Made by a program: the position numbers and the translations under genes. DNA of 64,000 nt from Ophioderma brevispina (taxonomy: Eukaryota; Echinodermata; Ophiuroidea; Amphilepidida; Ophiodermatidae): the NCBI GenBank assembly GCA_023653785.1, contig JAMKCH010001611.1, forward strand, positions 1-64,000, read 5' to 3'. Below, in pieces: positions 59,963 through 64,000 of the stretch (positions within the stretch are counted from its first letter, which is position 1; every line of letters starts with the position of its first letter). The notes under the pieces are model-generated. The model did no database searches. It worked only from the letters and a program-made list of their open reading frames with translations, and was not told where the DNA came from.

Positions 59963-60569
59963 GACTATCTTCAGGTCTAGTTGACAATTTCAAATTGATA
60001 CAACAAAGATATATTTGGAAGCCTTTGGAAACGTGTGAGTCAGCCTTTATGCCAAAGTTTTACAAATCGAGCTTTTCGGGCAATACCGGTGTCTCTGTAA
60101 TGTAGCGTCCTACCTATTGTGCTCTCCATGGTATACTCTGCACATCATTTACATGTATTTGGGCACAAGAAACTACAGTCCCATCTACAAGGTTACAGGT
60201 TTTTCCATGTACAGGGTGATTCAAAAAGGAGTTTACTCAATTTATTGCTGTTTTGTAAGAAATCTATAAAGAATTCACCGTAAAGTATAATGTCATTGAA
60301 AAGAGCAGGTTTTTAAATATGCAGGTTTTTAAATTTGCTCATCAGCATAAGAAAGAGCAGGTTTATAAATTTGCTCACCAAAACCGAGTTTTACTCGATT
60401 TTGAATAAAATCACCCATTTTCCAAGCTGCAAACATATGGCACTGGCACCATTTTATATTTAGGCTTATCGAACGTGGTTTAAACAACAGGATAGTTCGA
60501 CTGGTATTGCAACATTTATTTATTGTCAAAATGAAAAGTTTTGGATCTATCCTCATGATCAAGAACATA
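59963..60569. other. intergenic stretch; transposon-end-like motif
   Basis: gtacagggtgattcaaaaag (60210-60229) resembles terminal inverted repeats of several animal DNA transposons, but I find no matching opposite end. Three repeats of caggttt(t/a)taaatttgctca-type sequence lie at 60306-60380. No gene recognised. Confidence 0.4.
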
Positions 60570-60725
60570 GACCAGTTAACATCCTATGTCACTTCTTTTG
60601 TTGCCTGCGAATCCATTCCTGCGAACGTTATGGCCCATAGTAAATTAAAAGCTCTAACAGATACAATTGCCCAGTGGGTAAGTCAGGCCGCCCTATTTCA
60701 AGATACCCAACTCAGGCCGCTAACA
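60570..60725. repeat. ~150-bp dispersed repeat (second copy)
   Basis: Matches 16925-17078 in copy A: cttcttttgttgcctgcga, attcctgcga, atggcccata, acagatacaattgcccagt, ctatttcaagatacc. Confidence 0.7.
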
Positions 60726-60939
60726 TGGTTACACGCATTGCTGTTAACAGTCTATAGCAACTGAAATTCAAAAATTCATTTGCTGACATGATGATTATCT
60801 TTGTTCTCTCGTGTCATCTCTCGCACTATTTCGTTTTGGTTGCGGAAGACAATAGTTTCATATTATTTCATATTGTATTTTATCTGATATCGCGCATAAA
60901 CATGATGTTTTGTGAGATTAACTTCAGGTAAGACAATTC

Positions 60940-61610
60940 CGAAAGTAGTATCAGATAGAACTGATAAACGTATGTATTGCCAAGGACGAGGATACCTGAA
61001 AAAAAAAGGATGTGTGCAGGTGCGTCCTTGGGGGATCCTAATGAAAAACAAACTAGGTCCAAAAGATTACAAGACATATTTTGATTAAACTAAAGAAAAG
61101 CAAAACAAAATAGTTCAACAGTATTATTTGTTGAGTGATTGATAGACGCTGCCGTGATTGTAAATGCTTTCCTTAGTTTATTTAGTGAATATCATCTCTC
61201 TAAAATTTACCTCACCAGTGGGTGGTGCTGAGGGTCACTGCCCGGGGGGGGGGGGGCGCGTAATTCATTTCATGTAATGTTGTATCAGATAGAAAGGTCT
61301 AACATTGATAAAAGTATATATAATTGCAAGGTGAGGACACTGCAGACCGCAGGGTGTGCAGGTGCAGTGCCTATGGATTTCCTACGAAAGGCTAATGCAA
61401 AAACAACCTAGGTCATATGATCAAGAAAAAGTCAAGCTTTTCTGAATTAACAAACCAGTGAAGGAAGTAACATAAGTCAGTAACTGTTTTTATTTCTTGA
61501 GTGATTTTGTATGATGTGTAATATAATGCTATTCCTTATATTTAGACTAATTTCTCTGAATTCATCTCTCTAAAATGTACCTCACTGGGAGTCCCCTTAG
61601 CATTTTGCAA
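60940..61610. repeat. diverged tandem dimer (~335-370 bp unit)
   Basis: Motifs recur in order with offset 334 to 370: gtatcagatagaa (60948/61282), tgtgcaggtgc, atgaaaaacaaactaggtc / atgcaaaaacaacctaggtc, ttgagtgatt, catctctctaaaat (61193/61563), tacctcac. A poly-G run at 61244 separates the units. No coding sequence. Confidence 0.7.
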
Positions 61611-64000
61611 CTACAATAAATCGGAGATCACCGCAGGTCATCTACCTGCCGGGGCAACTAATGTATAATAGTTCCCTTGACATTCTCCACTTATTTGTTA
61701 CAGTGGACTTGCGGTTTCTCGCAATGTTGTAATAGACATACTTAAAGTTGGTCAGCGTACCACTCAATCTTCCCGACATCCAACTCTCGATTTGTCGCCT
61801 CGTTGAGTCTATATTTCAATCCGATGTGTTGGTTTTGCCCGTTGCAGAACATCATCCGTCACGGCTTTGTGTCATTTGAAAATAGGCTCTTGACGTGCAA
61901 ACCTCACACTGCTGTAAATTAATCAAGTGGTCAGGAACATTTATCCCGGTAACATAACAACCTATTACATTACCTTTGGATATTTGAAGTTGAATATAAG
62001 TAATGGATAAGAGCTAATGTTATAACTGGAAAACACGGCAAGACTCTGACATAAAAACAAACACTTTGCACTAAAATTCTTTATGTAAAAAAAAAATGTA
62101 GCTGCTTTTAATATTTTCAGTTCAAAGACAAAAGGTATCAGATCATATATAAAAATACTATATATTAAACTCAAAGATGATATGTTTAGCTATAAGGGAA
62201 ATTAAAATATATTTCAAAGAATTAAAAGTAAGCTGCAAGCTATAAAGTCTTGCTGTTGCAGTGTAAGCTGTAAAATGTTTAGATAAGGGAAATTCAAATC
62301 AACTGTTAAGAATTCATAATTTGTAGTGTTAATATATATAGCGTAAGTTATAAGATGTTAAGATAAGCATGTAAGAAAGAGATAAGAAGGAACCACAACG
62401 ACCCACTTGACGTTTGAACGATCTATCTGCCGCCCTATAATTGCAATTGTTATTCATATTCTCTCAAGTGGCCCTTCAGAGGATAATCCTATTCAGAATT
62501 TCTGGCTCGAGAACATTCTCAGTTCGTGGTTGTTTCTTCATTGCGAAAAGATTCCGGGTCATCGCGAATCAGGGAATACTCAAACATATGGCCGCATCCA
62601 TGGAAACCGATCAACACGCCCGGGTGGGGGGGGGGGGAGGGGGGGGTTCTTGGATTTTTGCTCGGGGAACCATGCTTATTCCTAAAAAAAAGAGGGACTT
62701 GCTGCCAAAGCGGGACGACCGCTAGGGGTATCAAATTCAAATAATCAAGTTCTATCCGCTGGGGGTACAAAATCCAGTTGTGATTGTGGGACTGGTTCCA
62801 ATGATACAAATAGGGAAAAAAATTAACATAAACATATCAGCAAAATAACCCTAAGTGTTGTATTTTTCTTGCAGGAGGAAAAGTTTCCTTTTCTTGTAAT
62901 TGATATTTTAAATGGGTTATCTTTTTCATGTATTGCAAACAGGTCCAGCACTATTAGGGGATAATCTCACTGCAAATACCTTCAATTATTCAATCAATTT
63001 TATTGGTTCATCATAGAATGAGGAAGACAGGCAAAAAACAAATAGGATAACAGTAATTATGTAAATATGCAGTAGAAAGTGAAAAAAAAGTAATGGGTAC
63101 AAAATATTAATCAAAATATTTTGCATACAGGTAAAAGACGTTTATAATACATTATAATGTGAAATTTCAAAAGAGAGTATATACTGGGATAATACTAGTG
63201 GGAAAAATATATTTTTAAAATAGCAACCAGTAACCTTTCTTGGATGTCATATTAATGCTGTGCAGTATTTTTTTAAAGTGTATATTTCACTGAAAAAATA
63301 GTATAATTTCACCAAAGTGGTCCAATTAAGGGCAGGCCGTAGAGGTGAAAAGGAAATATGGCGGGTAAAGATAGGCGAGGGAACTGTCAGAAAACCTGGA
63401 TTAACGAGCATGGGTGCCCAACGAAAATGCAAGACGCGGCCCCCGGGTCCAACGTTCATATTTAGTCAAACTTTCGGTCCTTTATTTGTCACACTGGGCC
63501 GTTTTGGCAGTAAAGCATGAAACGCATAACGATTGTACATAACTCTTATATAACGGAAAACAACAAAAATACACACCGGAGACAGCCGAACATGTCTTTG
63601 TAATATGCAATATTACTATTACACTTTTACATTGTTCGGACTAAGTTTCAAAATATTCTACAGTGGGGATTGCTCGCCAATCATCAGTGTGGCAGAGGGA
63701 GTGTGATAAAAGGGGGGCTGTTGAATTCCCTTCCTTTGCCTTTCGGGCGCCCCCTGTGAGGGACGCCGTTTGTGGTGAAACTCTGCTCTGAGTGATGGAT
63801 AAACAGATTGAAATCGGATTGTGGAAGTCGTTGTGGTTCGTCTTATCTCTTTCTTCCATGAGGGATTAAGGAAACCAAAAGAAACTTTTAAGAATTTAAC
63901 ATTTGTAGCTGTTAACATAGGCTGTAAGTTGTAACAATAAGCCCGGGACGACAGAAGATGGGGGGAGAATGTTTGGTGGCGGTGAAAAGCTGTTTGATAA
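61611..64000. other. intergenic stretch, no gene recognised
   Basis: Overlapping frames of 90-96 codons at 62407-62809 on both strands are produced by a G-rich patch (62624-62646) and match nothing I know. 63247-63520 is GC-richer with similar overlapping frames. No RNA gene or mobile-element end recognised. Confidence 0.45.

Noticed and set aside
60210..60229. acagggtgattcaaaaag as the end of a DNA transposon
   Set aside because: No matching inverted end within several kb; left as a note only.
62407..62809. Overlapping 90-96-codon frames on both strands
   Set aside because: Caused by a G-rich, stop-poor patch; no recognisable protein.

Overview
The window looks like intergenic nuclear DNA of an animal, most likely a marine invertebrate (echinoderm, hemichordate, lancelet, mollusc or brachiopod; I cannot choose among them). 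The evidence is the AT-rich background, decayed CR1/L2/Jockey-type LINEs, a Penelope-like element tail, tRNA-derived SINEs with an 'ag-ttcga-gccc' B box, and many small inverted-repeat transposons. I found no convincing host protein-coding gene, rRNA or functional tRNA. No open frame exceeds about 220 codons. The frames that resemble known proteins are all retrotransposon C-termini broken by stops and frameshifts.

Layout. 1-8.8 kb: largely featureless, with a tandem ~450-bp duplication carrying an expanded (TTTC)n tract (2.1-3.3 kb) and one SINE (5.5 kb). 8.8-12.4 kb: an inverted-repeat element (P1) split by a 2.6-kb GC/GT-rich island of unknown nature. 12.7-26.45 kb (copy A) and 31.2-46.8 kb (copy B): a large direct segmental duplication, collinear end to end, with many 1-5 base indels and copy-specific insertions. 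Those insertions act as empty/filled-site pairs for several mobile elements: P2 in A, a TA-flanked 1.87-kb element in B, and a 129-bp hairpin MITE in B. 26.5-31.2 kb, between the copies: a 31-bp-period array of GTCC...GGAC dyads, a SINE, a LINE tail with an embedded MITE, a 657-bp inverted-repeat element with subterminal CACATAGTGACGTATTT repeats, and a LINE lacking its catalytic core. 48.3-50.5 kb: an apparently perfect 871-bp tandem duplication carrying a LINE tail. 51.7-55.5 kb: nested LINE and Penelope-like fossils, including a hammerhead-like motif. 57.0-59.0 kb: two members of a G-run/palindrome MITE family whose third member sits inside the TA element at 43 kb. 59.1-60.0 kb: an inverted copy of 28.7-29.5 kb. 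The remainder is mostly unannotated.

The unit of interest is therefore not a gene cluster but a set of apparently undescribed non-autonomous transposon families. Their ends, target duplications and empty sites can be read from one contig because the locus is duplicated. The indel-rich divergence between A and B also suggests either two haplotypes placed in tandem or an unpolished long-read contig, so reading frames here should be treated with caution.
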